DNA of 64,000 nucleotides. Origin: Desulfobacter sp. GTDB taxonomy: Bacteria; Desulfobacterota; Desulfobacteria; Desulfobacterales; Desulfobacteraceae. Below are positions 44,188-53,303 of this stretch, in pieces; the first letter of the stretch is position 1, and every line of letters begins with the position of its first letter. The stretch is taken from NCBI GenBank assembly GCA_028768525.1, contig CP054837.1:4274001-4338000 (forward strand), read 5' to 3'. A model generated the notes under the pieces. The model ran no database searches. It saw nothing but the letters and a program-made list of their open reading frames with translations, and had not been told where the DNA came from. The position numbers and the translations under genes are program-made.

Positions 44188-44952
44188 TACCAGGTTGACC
44201 CCTGATTTTTTCATCACTGCGGTGACGGTTGGGGGCGGTTCCCGATCCGTGACCAGGGTGTGTATTTCAGCGATATTGCCCAGTTTGACCATGGCGCTCC
44301 GGTTGAATTTGGAATGGTCGGCCACCAGGATGACCTTGCCGGCATTGTCCATGATGGCCCGGGCCACATCCACTTCCATGAAATCGTAATCCAGGAGGGT
44401 GCCGTCCCCGTCGATGCCGCTGATGCCGATGATGCCGATGTCCGCCTTGAACCGGCGGATGAAGCGGATAGCCGAATCTCCGGTAATCCCGTTGTCCCGG
44501 GCCCTGACAATGCCGCCGGAGACCAGGACCTGGAAATCTTCGTTGCTGCCCATGATGGCGGCGATGTTCAGGTTGTTGGTGATGACCTTGAGTCTTCTGC
44601 GGTGGGCCAGGGCCCTGGCCACCTGCTCGGTGGTGGTGCCGATATTGATAAACAGGGAAGAGTTGTCCGGCACAAGCGCTGCGGCAGCACGGGCAATATC
44701 CTTTTTTTCGGCCTGGAGCAGCTTTTTCCGACGGGTATAGGCCAGGTTCTCCGTGGAACCGCTGGCGGCGGCTCCGCCGTGGTGGCGGGTGATCCGGCCC
44801 TCCTTGTTCAAGGTATTGATATCCCTCCGGATGGTCTGGGGGGTGACCTTGAACTGCCGGGCCATCTCCTCTACGGTGGCAAATCCGTTTTCCCGGACAA
44901 GTTGCACGATTCCGTTCTGGCGTTGGGTCATTGGGCGTTGCCTGGGCGCCAT
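44176..44952 (-). CDS. glpR: DeoR-family repressor of glycerol-3-phosphate use
   Basis: From ATG 44952 (after CAGGAG) the product is 258 residues. The N-terminal winged HTH reads NGFATVEEMARQFKVTPQTI followed by RRDINTLNKEGRITRHHGGA, the DeoR signature. The C-terminal sensor domain has INIGTTTEQVARAL and GIIGISGIDGDGTL, where a phosphosugar-like ligand binds. It is divergent from glpABC, so control of that operon by glycerol 3-phosphate is likely. Confidence 0.88.
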   Translation of the reverse strand: MAPRQRPMTQRQNGIVQLVRENGFATVEEMARQFKVTPQTIRRDINTLNKEGRITRHHGGAAASGSTENLAYTRRKKLLQAEKKDIARAAAALVPDNSSLFINIGTTTEQVARALAHRRRLKVITNNLNIAAIMGSNEDFQVLVSGGIVRARDNGITGDSAIRFIRRFKADIGIIGISGIDGDGTLLDYDFMEVDVARAIMDNAGKVILVADHSKFNRSAMVKLGNIAEIHTLVTDREPPPTVTAVMKKSGVNLVLTG

Positions 44953-44966
44953 GCGTACTCCTGTTT

Positions 44967-45124
44967 GAAAGTGAACATTACAGGGACTTTTGATAACATG
45001 GTTGTTACGGGATATCCAGTTAAAAATACAGGTGAAACAGGAAAAAGCATGGGGCCTGCAGGGCGTCGGCTGGTTCAACAGTATTCACTTGCGAAAGTGA
45101 AATAAAGGTGCTACTTTCATTTCC
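44967..45124. promoter_or_regulatory. Candidate GlpR operators between glpR and glpA
   Basis: TATTCACTT-GCG-AAAGTGAAATA (45082-45104) is a near-perfect palindrome. The half-site GAAAGTGAA occurs at 44967, at 45093 and inverted (ACTTTCATTTC) at 45113. All lie in the divergent glpR-glpA region. DeoR repressors commonly bind such GAAA-rich repeats. Confidence 0.5.
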
Positions 45125-45161
45125 GAACATTTAATGGGGCAAGGATTAGGGGTCACAAAAA

Positions 45162-46730
45162 ATGACACAGACCATAGAGACCCAGGTTCTCATCATCGGC
45201 GGCGGGGCCACAGGCACAGGCCTTGCCCGGGATCTTTGTCTGCGCGGCCTGGATGTGGTGCTGGCTGAAAAGGGAGATCTCAATGCCGGCGCGTCCGGGG
45301 CCAATCACGGCCTGCTCCATTCCGGAGCCCGGTATGTCCATTCCGACCTTGAAGCGGCCATGGAGTGCCGGGCCGAAGGTCAGATCCTCAAAGAAATATG
45401 TCCCCAGTGCATCGAAGAAACCTCAGGGCTTTTCGTGGCCGTGCCCGGCGATGATGAGGCCTATATCGCCGATTTTCCCCATATGTGCAGCAGGGCCGGT
45501 ATTCCCTGCCGGGAACTTGCAGTGGCCGAGGCCCTTGAAAAAGCCCCCTGCATCGCGCCCGATGCCATTGCCGTATACGAGGTGCCCGATGCGGCCATTG
45601 ATCCGTTTAAACTGGCCATTGAAAACATGACCCAGGCACGGGGCCTGGGGGCCAGGTACCTTTCGCATACCCGGGTGGCGGGATTTGAAATGGATAAGGG
45701 CCGGATGGTCCGTGCCCGTGTCCGGGATACCCGGACCGGGGATGAATTTGCCATTGCAGCACAAATAATGGTCAGTGCCTCCGGGGCCTGGGCCGGTGAA
45801 GTGGCGGCCATGGCCGGACTCCACATTCCCATGGTCTTTTCCAAGGGAACCCTGCTGGTCACTGGCCAGCGGCTGGCAAAGCCCGTGATCAACCGCCTGC
45901 GCAAGGCCAGCGACGGGGATATCCTGGTGCCCGGCGGGGTGGTTTCCATCATCGGCACCACCTCGGTCCGGGTGGACTGCCCGGATCGTATTTTCCCCAC
46001 GGTGGAAGAGGTGGACCTGGTGATCAACCAGGGCCGCCAGATGGTACCCGACCTGGGTGTCCGCCGGTATATCCGTGCCTATTGCGGGGTACGCCCCCTG
46101 GTCAGTTCCCAGGGCGGGGACGACCGGAAGGTGACCCGGGGCTTTTCCCTTATCGACCATGAAAAGGAGGGCGTCAGCAATTTTATTACCATTACCAGCG
46201 GAAAACTGACCACCTACCGGCTGATGGCCGAGAGAACTGCGGACATGGTCTGCGGCAAACTCGGCATTTCAGAACCTTGTAAGACCGGGGTGCTTGCCCT
46301 GCCCATGGCTGAAACCGGCGACTGGACAGCGCCCGGCGCCTCCCTTCGCCAGGGGTACCGCCTACCGGACCGGGACGATCTGATGATCTGCGAGTGCGAA
46401 ATGGTGCCGGCCTCGGCCATGGACGCCATTGTTGAGGATGTCAAGCGCCACCATGGGCAACCGGATCTGGTCGCCATCGGGCTGCGCAGCCGCCTGGGCA
46501 AAGGTCCCTGCCAGGGGGCCACCTGCAGCACCCGGGCCCTGGCCCGTCTTTACGACAACGGAGAGGTGCGGGGGCGGGAAGGGATTCGGGCCCTGAGCCG
46601 GTTTCTGGATGAGCGGTGGAAAGGGGAGCACGCGTTGCTGTGGGGCGATTCCCTGGCCCAGTCCTCCCTCAAGGAAATGATCCACTGCGGCCTGTTCTGC
46701 CTGGAGATGCAGGGGGATGAAGATGGATAA
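45162..46730 (+). CDS. glpA: Anaerobic glycerol-3-phosphate dehydrogenase, subunit A
   Basis: The 522-residue flavoprotein has an N-terminal FAD site IIGGGATGTGLARDLCLRG and the DAO fold (GASGANHGLLHSGARYVHSD). The C-terminal part carries a BFD-like Cys domain (MICECEMVPASAM, GKGPCQGATCSTR), as in E. coli GlpA. It oxidises sn-glycerol 3-phosphate to dihydroxyacetone phosphate. It overlaps glpB by 14 bases. The repressor GlpR is encoded upstream in the opposite direction. Confidence 0.93.
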   Translation: MTQTIETQVLIIGGGATGTGLARDLCLRGLDVVLAEKGDLNAGASGANHGLLHSGARYVHSDLEAAMECRAEGQILKEICPQCIEETSGLFVAVPGDDEAYIADFPHMCSRAGIPCRELAVAEALEKAPCIAPDAIAVYEVPDAAIDPFKLAIENMTQARGLGARYLSHTRVAGFEMDKGRMVRARVRDTRTGDEFAIAAQIMVSASGAWAGEVAAMAGLHIPMVFSKGTLLVTGQRLAKPVINRLRKASDGDILVPGGVVSIIGTTSVRVDCPDRIFPTVEEVDLVINQGRQMVPDLGVRRYIRAYCGVRPLVSSQGGDDRKVTRGFSLIDHEKEGVSNFITITSGKLTTYRLMAERTADMVCGKLGISEPCKTGVLALPMAETGDWTAPGASLRQGYRLPDRDDLMICECEMVPASAMDAIVEDVKRHHGQPDLVAIGLRSRLGKGPCQGATCSTRALARLYDNGEVRGREGIRALSRFLDERWKGEHALLWGDSLAQSSLKEMIHCGLFCLEMQGDEDG

Positions 46731-48021
46731 AACCATCCGCTGCGATCTTTTGATTATCGGTGCCGGTGCGGCCGGGATGATCGCGGGCATCCGGGGCGCA
46801 TCAAGGGGCCTGGATACCGTAGTCGCAGGCAATCCCTCTGCTCTGGCCTTTTCCAGTGGGATTCTGGACTACCTCGGGGTTTACCCGGCGGGGAATAAAA
46901 AAATACTGGCTGATCCCGAAAAGGGACTGGAAGGGCTGCTGCAGGATTTCCCCAACCATGCCTATGGCCTGGCCGGAAGGGAAAAGACCCGTGAATATTT
47001 TGAATTTTTGAAAGCGCAGCTTGATCTGGCCGGTCTGCCCTATACCCGGATGGCCGGGGGAAAAAATATGACCGTGCCCACGGCCATGGGGACGCTGCGG
47101 CCCGGGTTCCTTGTGCCTGAAACCATGGCGGCGGGGGCCGGCGCCATGGGGCGGGGGGCAAAGGAGATGGTGCTGCTTGTTGCCGGGATACGGGGCCTGG
47201 CCGGATTCAGCGCCGTTCAGGTGGCCGAGGGGCTGGCACCTTTGTTTTTACGGACCATTCCCTTTGAGGCGGCATTGCCCGGCATCGGGACCGGGGTTCC
47301 CCCCCAGATTCTGGCGGAAAAAATGGCTGAATCCGGGGGCGTGGAGTCATTTGCGGCCGCCCTGCTTCCCCATGCCCCCAAGGCGGATATCATCGGCCTG
47401 CCCGCGGTCTGCGGCATTGAAGGCAGCGGCGATATCGCGGCGTCACTTGCCCGGCGGCTGAATAAGCCTGTATTTGAAATACCGGGGCCGCCCCCCTCGG
47501 TACCCGGGCTGAGACTGAAACGGGCCTTTGAAAAACGGCTGGCAGACTCCGGCGGCAGGCTTTTATCCAATGTCCGGATAAAAGACCCCGTATTCGACGG
47601 CAGACGCTTCACCCTGAAGGGAGAGGCCGATCCGGAACCCTTACGGATCAGGACAGCGGGGGTGCTTCTGGCAACGGGGCGGTTTTTCGGCGGCGGGCTC
47701 CATGCCCGGCGGGAACGGATTGTGGAGCCGGTGTTCCATCTGGATGTGGCCCAGCCCACAGGCCGGCGGCTCTGGCATGACAACCGTTTTTTAACCCCGG
47801 GTGGCCATGCAGTGAACCGGTCGGGCATTGAAACCGATGAATTTTTCCGCCCCCTGGACGAACGGGGCCGGCCGGTCTATGCCCATCTCTATGCGGCCGG
47901 AAGCATCCTGGCCCACAACGACTGGGCCAGGCTCAAGTCCGGAACGGGCACCGCCCTGGTATCCGCCTGCAAGGCCGTGGATGCCTTTGCCAAGGCCGGG
48001 GAGGGCATCCATGGCATTTAA
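46717..48021 (+). CDS. glpB: Anaerobic glycerol-3-phosphate dehydrogenase, subunit B
   Basis: The 434-residue protein has the FAD-binding start DLLIIGAGAAGMIAGIRGAS and a GlpB-like end with YAAGSILAHNDWARLKSGTG. GlpB links the flavoprotein GlpA to the iron-sulfur subunit. It overlaps glpA by 14 bases and the next gene by 11 bases, indicating one coupled transcript. Confidence 0.9.
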   Translation: MKMDKTIRCDLLIIGAGAAGMIAGIRGASRGLDTVVAGNPSALAFSSGILDYLGVYPAGNKKILADPEKGLEGLLQDFPNHAYGLAGREKTREYFEFLKAQLDLAGLPYTRMAGGKNMTVPTAMGTLRPGFLVPETMAAGAGAMGRGAKEMVLLVAGIRGLAGFSAVQVAEGLAPLFLRTIPFEAALPGIGTGVPPQILAEKMAESGGVESFAAALLPHAPKADIIGLPAVCGIEGSGDIAASLARRLNKPVFEIPGPPPSVPGLRLKRAFEKRLADSGGRLLSNVRIKDPVFDGRRFTLKGEADPEPLRIRTAGVLLATGRFFGGGLHARRERIVEPVFHLDVAQPTGRRLWHDNRFLTPGGHAVNRSGIETDEFFRPLDERGRPVYAHLYAAGSILAHNDWARLKSGTGTALVSACKAVDAFAKAGEGIHGI

Positions 48022-49678
48022 GATTATCCTGATCACGGTCTGTTGTTTGAGTTTCATGGGGCTGATCTTCCGGTTCATTACCATGGCCCGCCTGGGCGGG
48101 GTGTTTGAGCGGGACAAGTCTCCCCTTGCCCGCCGGCTTTTTAACATCAATTATGCGGGGGCGCTTTTCAATACCCTGTTCCAGGTTCGCCTTTTCCGGG
48201 CCGGGAAACTGCGGTGGCTGGCCCATGCCCTGGTTTTTTCCGGATTCGTCTATTTAGTTTTTGTCCATGCCCTGGACGATTGGACCGGCGTGGTTTTTGA
48301 CTGGTACCAGCCGGGTATCGATCCGTTCAGGATGCTTCGGAACCTGGCAGGTGTGATGGTGGCGGCGGGTTGCATCTCCTTTTTGGCCCGGCGGATGAGC
48401 CGGTCCAGAATCAACCGGGAGCGGCTGCGCCGGGGGCTGAGGTTCAGGGTCAGGGGTACCCTCTCGGTCATGGTGATTTTGGGATTGATCTCCAGCGGTT
48501 TTTTCACCGAAGCCCTGAATATCATGTCCGAGGTCCGGTTCAATGAGATGGTGGAGGAATATTCGGGTTTGGTTGGGGAGCCGGAACTGGTTCATTTAAA
48601 GGGCTATTGGGCGCGGTATTATGACGTGGCCTTTGCCGGCGGCATATCTGTTCAGGGGGTGGATCTGGAAGCGGGCGGGACATTGAATGAAGAATACTGC
48701 CTGGAGTGCCACACCCGTCCGGCTGCTGCCTTTGTCTCCGCCCCCCTGGCACGAATGGGAGGGCGGGTGAATCGATTTTTGGCCCGGTTCCGCCTGGACC
48801 GGGTGATGTACTGGATTCACCTGGGGCTGGCCCTGACCCTGTTGCTATTTCTTCCCTTTTCCAGGATGTTTCACATAGTGGCCGTCCCCCTGGCCTCCAT
48901 GGGCAGGCGGGTGGGACCGGAAAACCTGGGCACGGACATGGGCGCCCTGGACCTGGCTGCCCTGACCGCCTGTACCCATTGCGGGTTCTGTTCCAAGGTC
49001 TGTTCCGTATATCCCGATTACCAGATTTCAGAGAATCCCCAGGTGCTGCCCCATGTGAAGATTGAGACCCTCAAACGCCTGGCGGGAAAAGGCGTGTATG
49101 ACATTAATACCCTTACCCAACTTCGATCCGGCAATGACGACTGCACCCTTTGCGGGCGCTGCGCCGATATCTGCCCCTCGTCCATTGACCTTGTCCGGCT
49201 GTGGACGGCGGCTGGCCGCCTGATGGACCGGCTGGGCTGCCCCGATAATTATATCTCTGCCATGGAGACCCCCTTCGGGGCCTGGATGGGAACCGGGGAC
49301 AGCGGCCGGCCGGCTGTGCGTCCCGCTTCGGAATCGGGGGCGGTTGCGGGGGACGGGGTGCTGTCCGGCCTTATTTTTCAGGCCGATGCATTTGAGCACT
49401 GCGTCCAGTGCACCCTGTGCACCAACGCTTGCCCTGTGGTGGCCCAGGATATGGCAGACAACGATATGGGGCCACACCAGATCATGAATCTGCTGCGTCT
49501 GGGAGAGATCCGCATGGCATCGGGAACCCGAATGGTCTGGCATTGCCTGACCTGTTACGCCTGCCAGGAAATCTGTCCCCAGTCCATCCGGGTGACGGAT
49601 ATCATTCTGGAATTGAGATGCCGGGGGCAGGCCAGGGCCTTTGAATTGACCCGGGCACGGCTGAAAGGGGGGCTGTGA
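48011..49678 (+). CDS. GlpC-like iron-sulfur subunit with cytochrome-like membrane domain
   Basis: From ATG 48011 the product is 555 residues. The first 290 hold about five membrane helices and resemble nitrate-reductase-gamma/HdrE-like membrane anchors. Between them, near residue 230, lies CLECH, a single c-type heme motif predicted to face the periplasm. The C-terminal 240 residues hold CTHCGFCSKVC, CTLCGRCADICP, CVQCTLCTNACP and CLTCYACQEICP, unlike the two-cluster E. coli GlpC. No CCG domain is present; it is encoded by the next gene. The protein probably carries electrons from GlpAB to quinone or to a periplasmic cytochrome. Confidence 0.85.
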   Translation: MAFKIILITVCCLSFMGLIFRFITMARLGGVFERDKSPLARRLFNINYAGALFNTLFQVRLFRAGKLRWLAHALVFSGFVYLVFVHALDDWTGVVFDWYQPGIDPFRMLRNLAGVMVAAGCISFLARRMSRSRINRERLRRGLRFRVRGTLSVMVILGLISSGFFTEALNIMSEVRFNEMVEEYSGLVGEPELVHLKGYWARYYDVAFAGGISVQGVDLEAGGTLNEEYCLECHTRPAAAFVSAPLARMGGRVNRFLARFRLDRVMYWIHLGLALTLLLFLPFSRMFHIVAVPLASMGRRVGPENLGTDMGALDLAALTACTHCGFCSKVCSVYPDYQISENPQVLPHVKIETLKRLAGKGVYDINTLTQLRSGNDDCTLCGRCADICPSSIDLVRLWTAAGRLMDRLGCPDNYISAMETPFGAWMGTGDSGRPAVRPASESGAVAGDGVLSGLIFQADAFEHCVQCTLCTNACPVVAQDMADNDMGPHQIMNLLRLGEIRMASGTRMVWHCLTCYACQEICPQSIRVTDIILELRCRGQARAFELTRARLKGGL

Positions 49679-50523
49679 TGCGGCTGGCATATTTTCCCGG
49701 ATGCAAAATTAATTTTCATCTGCCCGCCTACGGCAAGGCCGTTGAAAAGCTGATGCGCCACCTGGGCATTACCCTGGTGCGCCTGCCCTTTAACTGCTGC
49801 GGCAACCCGGCCCGGGGCAAAGACCCCGCAGCCTCGGTGCTGGCGGCGATGACCAATATTGCCCTGGCCCAGGCCAGGGGCCTGGACATTTTTACCCCCT
49901 GCAAATGCTGTTTCGGCCAGCTCAAGCACGGGATGCACTGGTATGCCACGGACCCGAGAATCCGGGAGCAGGTGGATACGGCCCTGGCCGGGGAGGGAAT
50001 GGTCGTGAACGACTCCTGTCTGGTCGAGGAGGCCGACACCGGCCGCCTGGCCCGCCGCCAGGTTGAAATCCGCCACTTGCTGGATTTCCTCTACCATGAT
50101 ATCGGGGTTGAAAAACTGGCCGCCATGGTCACCACCCCCCTGCCGCCGGAAAGGGTTGTGCTTCAACAGGGCTGCCATGCCCTGCGGCCTTTTTCCGTCA
50201 CCCGGTTTGACAACCCCTTTGCCCCCAGAATTTTCCGGGAACTGGTTCAGTGCACCGGCCTTGAAGTGCTGGACTGGAATAAGGAAACCGAGTGCTGCGG
50301 CGATCCGGCCGCAGAAACACATAGCAGCCTGGCCGCAAAGATCCTGTCCGGCAAACTGGCACATGCCAAAAAGGCAGGCGCCGGGTGGATCTGCACGGCC
50401 TGCACCCACTGCCAGATCCAGTACGAGAGATACGGGGGCGCCGATATCCGCGCCCTGCCTTTTGCCCTGGTTCTGGGCGGTGCACTGGGAATTACCCCCA
50501 TAAAAGGCATGAATACGGCCTGA
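49678..50523 (+). CDS. HdrB/GlpC-type CCG-domain subunit
   Basis: From ATG 49678, which overlaps the upstream stop (TGATG), the product is 281 residues with two CCG domains. The Cys clusters are NCCGNPARG near residue 40, CKCCFGQLK near 77, QQGCHAL near 163, ECCGDPAAE near 204 and CTACTHCQIQY near 240. HdrB-like subunits hold noncubane clusters and handle thiols or quinones. Here it completes the GlpC function split from the preceding gene. Confidence 0.87.
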   Translation: MRLAYFPGCKINFHLPAYGKAVEKLMRHLGITLVRLPFNCCGNPARGKDPAASVLAAMTNIALAQARGLDIFTPCKCCFGQLKHGMHWYATDPRIREQVDTALAGEGMVVNDSCLVEEADTGRLARRQVEIRHLLDFLYHDIGVEKLAAMVTTPLPPERVVLQQGCHALRPFSVTRFDNPFAPRIFRELVQCTGLEVLDWNKETECCGDPAAETHSSLAAKILSGKLAHAKKAGAGWICTACTHCQIQYERYGGADIRALPFALVLGGALGITPIKGMNTA

Positions 50524-50544
50524 TGTTTTCAGACCAAAAAATAA

Positions 50545-50572
50545 TTGAAAACTGATTGTATTTTAATAATTT
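50545..50572 (+). promoter_or_regulatory. Candidate sigma-70 promoter
   Basis: TTGAAA and TAATTT stand 16 bp apart, 59 bp before the zinc-ribbon gene. The flanking DNA is AT-rich. Confidence 0.45.
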
Positions 50573-50630
50573 GTCCCTATTCTTAAGGACAGGTTGTGAC
50601 AACCGCAACTGATGAAAAGGAGTTAGCTTC

Positions 50631-50807
50631 ATGGAAAAAAAATATGTTTGCACCAACCCCCAATGTGGCGATAACGAAAAGGATGCCTATGTCAAGGTGG
50701 TGAACCAGGAAAGCGTCATGGATGAGCAGAACATGGCCCAGATGTTCTGTCCCAAGTGTAAATCCCGCCTTGAGAGCCCGAAGGAGGAAACCCCAGCCAC
50801 CTGCTGA
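50631..50807 (+). CDS. Small zinc-ribbon protein
   Basis: The 58-residue protein has CTNPQC at residues 7-12 and CPKC at 38-41, a possible zinc site, with acidic helix between (SVMDEQNMAQMF). AAAAGGAG lies 9 bases before ATG. I do not recognise a named family. A decayed copy of its C-terminal half lies about 1 kb downstream, next to a copy of the leader of the CoA-transferase gene, which suggests the two genes were once adjacent. Confidence 0.7.
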   Translation: MEKKYVCTNPQCGDNEKDAYVKVVNQESVMDEQNMAQMFCPKCKSRLESPKEETPATC

Positions 50808-50983
50808 AGCCAGACGCTGTCGCTGCTGTTGCTGCTGTCGCTAAGGTCGCTGATCGCGTTTGGCACTGCCGCCACCTAAAGACTCGCATATAGATGCGGT
50901 AGGAAAAGGAGGTATCTGTTGAACCGCTTTTTATTGTTTTTTGATAAGCGGGCATAATCCGGCAGCGGCACGATTCCGTTTTA

Positions 50984-51012
50984 GTATTCCCGGTCGTTCT
51001 GACCGGGAATAC
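50984..51012. terminator. Perfect 12-bp hairpin
   Basis: GTATTCCCGGTC-GTTCT-GACCGGGAATAC forms a 12-bp stem with a 5-base loop. It lies 177 bp after the zinc-ribbon gene. No T-tract follows. A very short frame with AGGAGGT before TTG 50932 lies just upstream but encodes about 12 residues and is not called. Confidence 0.55.
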
Positions 51013-51311
51013 AGTGAACGAACTGCCGTCTTTGCCGTCCTGACCGACGCCAGTTCATACGAGTTCCCCCGCCCCTCGGTTTATACATCCAGATGAGCCT
51101 AAATTGCTTAGTGTATTGAATGATTTTCGCTGTATGGTTTGTGACGGTCCCCAAAGCTTGAACAGCCCGGGTGCTTGAACTTATAGAGGCTCCTGACTCT
51201 GCTGAGCTTAAAAATTTATTAAGAGCTTAACAGCATCCTAATCAAATTCTAATTCCTCACGCATAGTTTAGAATTGAAAAAAAGCTTCTTAAGATATGCA
51301 AAGGATAATTC

Positions 51312-51455
51312 ATGTCCAAAATTATCACGTCAAATTGGATAAAACCCATTATTTTAGTCAGCCTTTTAATCGGCAGCATTATTTTTGTTCAAACGATTCC
51401 TGTTGAAATTACTTCTGGTGATTCTATTGCGGAGTTGTTTTACCTTGAAAAATAA
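51312..51455 (+). CDS. Possible 47-residue membrane peptide
   Basis: ATG 51312 follows AAAGGA with suitable spacing. The product has one hydrophobic helix (PIILVSLLIGSIIFVQTI) and an acidic tail. The surrounding DNA is AT-rich and the frame is unlike neighbours in codon use. No family is recognised. Confidence 0.4.
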   Translation: MSKIITSNWIKPIILVSLLIGSIIFVQTIPVEITSGDSIAELFYLEK

Positions 51456-51690
51456 TAACTTCCCAACTGATGCTTAATGGTATTGGCTATCGGCTTTTCT
51501 CCTGCCCCCGTCAAGATCTGGCATGCGGTCATATTCTGAACTTGTGGGCTAAAATCAAGATTATCTTCGATAAAATTTTTTTTCATATTGTTTGCTGTGG
51601 CTTTGAAATGGCAGATCGTGCTGAGTGAGCATAGTTGTGCAGGCCTTGGGCGGAGAGGGGGCAAAAGCGGCTTTTGATGAGCGGACTGCC

Positions 51691-51756
51691 ATGGATGAGC
51701 AGAATCTGGCCCAGATGTTCTGCCTTAAGTGTAAATCTTGCCTTGAGAGCCTTTAG
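51691..51756 (+). pseudogene. Decayed copy of the zinc-ribbon gene
   Basis: ATGGATGAGCAGAA...CTTGAGAGCC repeats 50718-50778 with 54 of 61 bases identical. It encodes MDEQNLAQMFCLKCKSCLES and then stops at TAG. The N-terminal half with the first Cys pair is missing or unrecognisable, although the reading frame stays open a little upstream (FDERTA). It has no ribosome site. Confidence 0.75.
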
Positions 51757-51820
51757 GAGCCTGTTGATTACTCCACTACGCTGCAATGCTGCTCGGGCTG
51801 CTGACGCAGCCTGGGCCACT

Positions 51821-51922
51821 GGCGCCGGTTATCCTTAAGCCCTGGCTATTTTGATGATACTTGAACATAAAGACGTTCTATTCATCTGCCGAATAGGAAG
51901 GGTTTTTCTGTCGGAAATGGTA
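51821..51922 (+). repeat. Copy of the leader and start of the CoA-transferase gene
   Basis: This stretch aligns without gaps to 53217-53318 at an offset of 1396 bp. Shared blocks include GGTTATCCTT, TGATAC, GTTCTA and CTGCCGAATAGG. The ATGTCAGAAAT start of the true gene matches CTGTCGGAAAT here, so the copy lacks a good start codon. Together with the zinc-ribbon remnant it marks a duplicated segment. Confidence 0.7.
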
Positions 51923-51968
51923 AAAGATTTTAAAATTATTTATAATTCTTGTTGTTGCCCCGTTTGGG

Positions 51969-52001
51969 ATAAGGGCAGGAACGGCTTACTCCCGCCCTTA
52001 T
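51969..52001 (-). terminator. Hairpin after the PEP-CTERM gene
   Basis: ATAAGGGC and GCCCTTAT form a perfect 8-bp stem with a 17-base loop that can pair further. It lies 21 bp beyond the stop of the PEP-CTERM gene on the minus strand. Confidence 0.45.
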
Positions 52002-52021
52002 GGCAATTTAAGTTTCTTCGA

Positions 52022-52726
52022 TTATTTCTGTTTTTTTCTATTGGCTCCGGCAAGGCCCAGTAACCCGATTCCCAGAAGCAGGATTGTGGAGGGTTCTGGG
52101 ATTGCAGGAGGTTCCTGCTCACTGAGATTGAATACGATATTTGAGCGTGCATCGGTCCCTAAATTGAGTGCGAACATTGAGCCGTCTCCGCCATAAACAT
52201 AAAGAGAATCAAGATTTACATAGCTGAGTGGGTCAATGGTTAAAGTCCAATCTCCCCCCAGGGCGCCTATTGCACCACCGTCACCGTATGCCTGGTTATA
52301 GTAAAACCGCGCCTCAAAAAAATTAGAACCTGTTTCTTGCAATTCATTAGGATCATCTGACACCAGAACACTGGGATCAGTCGAGCTTCCTGTAACCGCG
52401 ATATCTAAATCGACCGAACTGGTACCACCTGTTGCGACAACGTGGCCAAAGATCATATTGAAAGACAAACCGTCCGACCCATCATAAAAGAAGAGATGCC
52501 CTCGCCTATATTCCGTTTGGGCGGGGCCATTCTGTATGCGGTTAGCAGCGTTATAGTAGTCATAATTATCTATGGTACTGAGAGATCCCGAGTAAGATGC
52601 TATAGAGCCAAGTAAGGTTCCTCCCTGGGTAACATCTATCATCGAAGCACTGACGGTTCCTGCCATTAAAAACACGAAGACAGGAACCACTATCAGGATG
52701 AAACGTTGTAATTGTTTTAATCTCAT
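52022..52726 (-). CDS. PEP-CTERM domain protein
   Basis: The product is 234 residues with a signal peptide (LIVVPVFVFLMAGTVSAS). A Gly/Ser/Asp-rich, Tyr-rich beta-type body follows. The C-terminus is a typical sorting tag: IPEPSTILLLGIGLLGLAG then basic residues. Such proteins are cut by exosortase EpsH/XrtA and usually go to the outer surface or exopolysaccharide. No exosortase gene lies in the window, so it must be encoded elsewhere. AAAGGAGG precedes ATG 52726. Confidence 0.88.
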   Translation of the reverse strand: MRLKQLQRFILIVVPVFVFLMAGTVSASMIDVTQGGTLLGSIASYSGSLSTIDNYDYYNAANRIQNGPAQTEYRRGHLFFYDGSDGLSFNMIFGHVVATGGTSSVDLDIAVTGSSTDPSVLVSDDPNELQETGSNFFEARFYYNQAYGDGGAIGALGGDWTLTIDPLSYVNLDSLYVYGGDGSMFALNLGTDARSNIVFNLSEQEPPAIPEPSTILLLGIGLLGLAGANRKKQK

Positions 52727-53303
52727 TTCTTACCTCCTTTATTTTGAAATAATTTTCAATGTCCAGCGTGATAACATGGAATGCCCTTGCACCAAAGCTG
52801 AACGACTTAATAACGCTTTGTTGGTAAAAACAAAGTGTTATCATTTGTTTTAACGATTAAGACTGAGTCCACCAAATCGAATGTTGTGGTGATCAAATGC
52901 ACGGAATAACAGAGGAGAAAGAAGCAGGATAATGTTATGACAGAGGAAACTAAAAATTTATATTTAGTCTGATTGCATCATGCAAGAAAAATACCCGAAA
53001 TTTATAATAATTCCCATCCTTTAATTACAATATTTAAGCTGTTTTTGGTTACTTTTTTCATATGGAAAAAAAGTAATAATGGGAATAAACCGATCTATAA
53101 ATAGGAAAAGAATTATACACAATCTTCGAGGGCAATAGGTATGTTGTACTGCCTATAGAGCTCAAAAAGGCGTTCTCCATCGCTTTATGATCCAAAAAAT
53201 CCCTGATTGGGCTGCTGGTGGCGGTTATCCTTGATCCCCGGGCGGTTTGTTGATACAACAGCAGTGAAATTGTTCTACCCACCTGCCGAATAGGGAGAGT
53301 TCC
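52727..53303. other. AT-rich intergenic region
   Basis: Except for the last 100 bp, which match the duplicated leader at 51821-51922, no coding region is convincing. AAAACAAAGTG/CATTTGTTTT near 52830-52860 is an imperfect inverted repeat that may control the PEP-CTERM gene. The AT content contrasts with the GC-rich genes either side. Confidence 0.4.

Noticed and set aside
50920..50958. Twelve-residue frame from TTG 50920 region with strong AGGAGGT
   Set aside because: Very short and without similarity; could be a leader peptide but the evidence is only the ribosome site.
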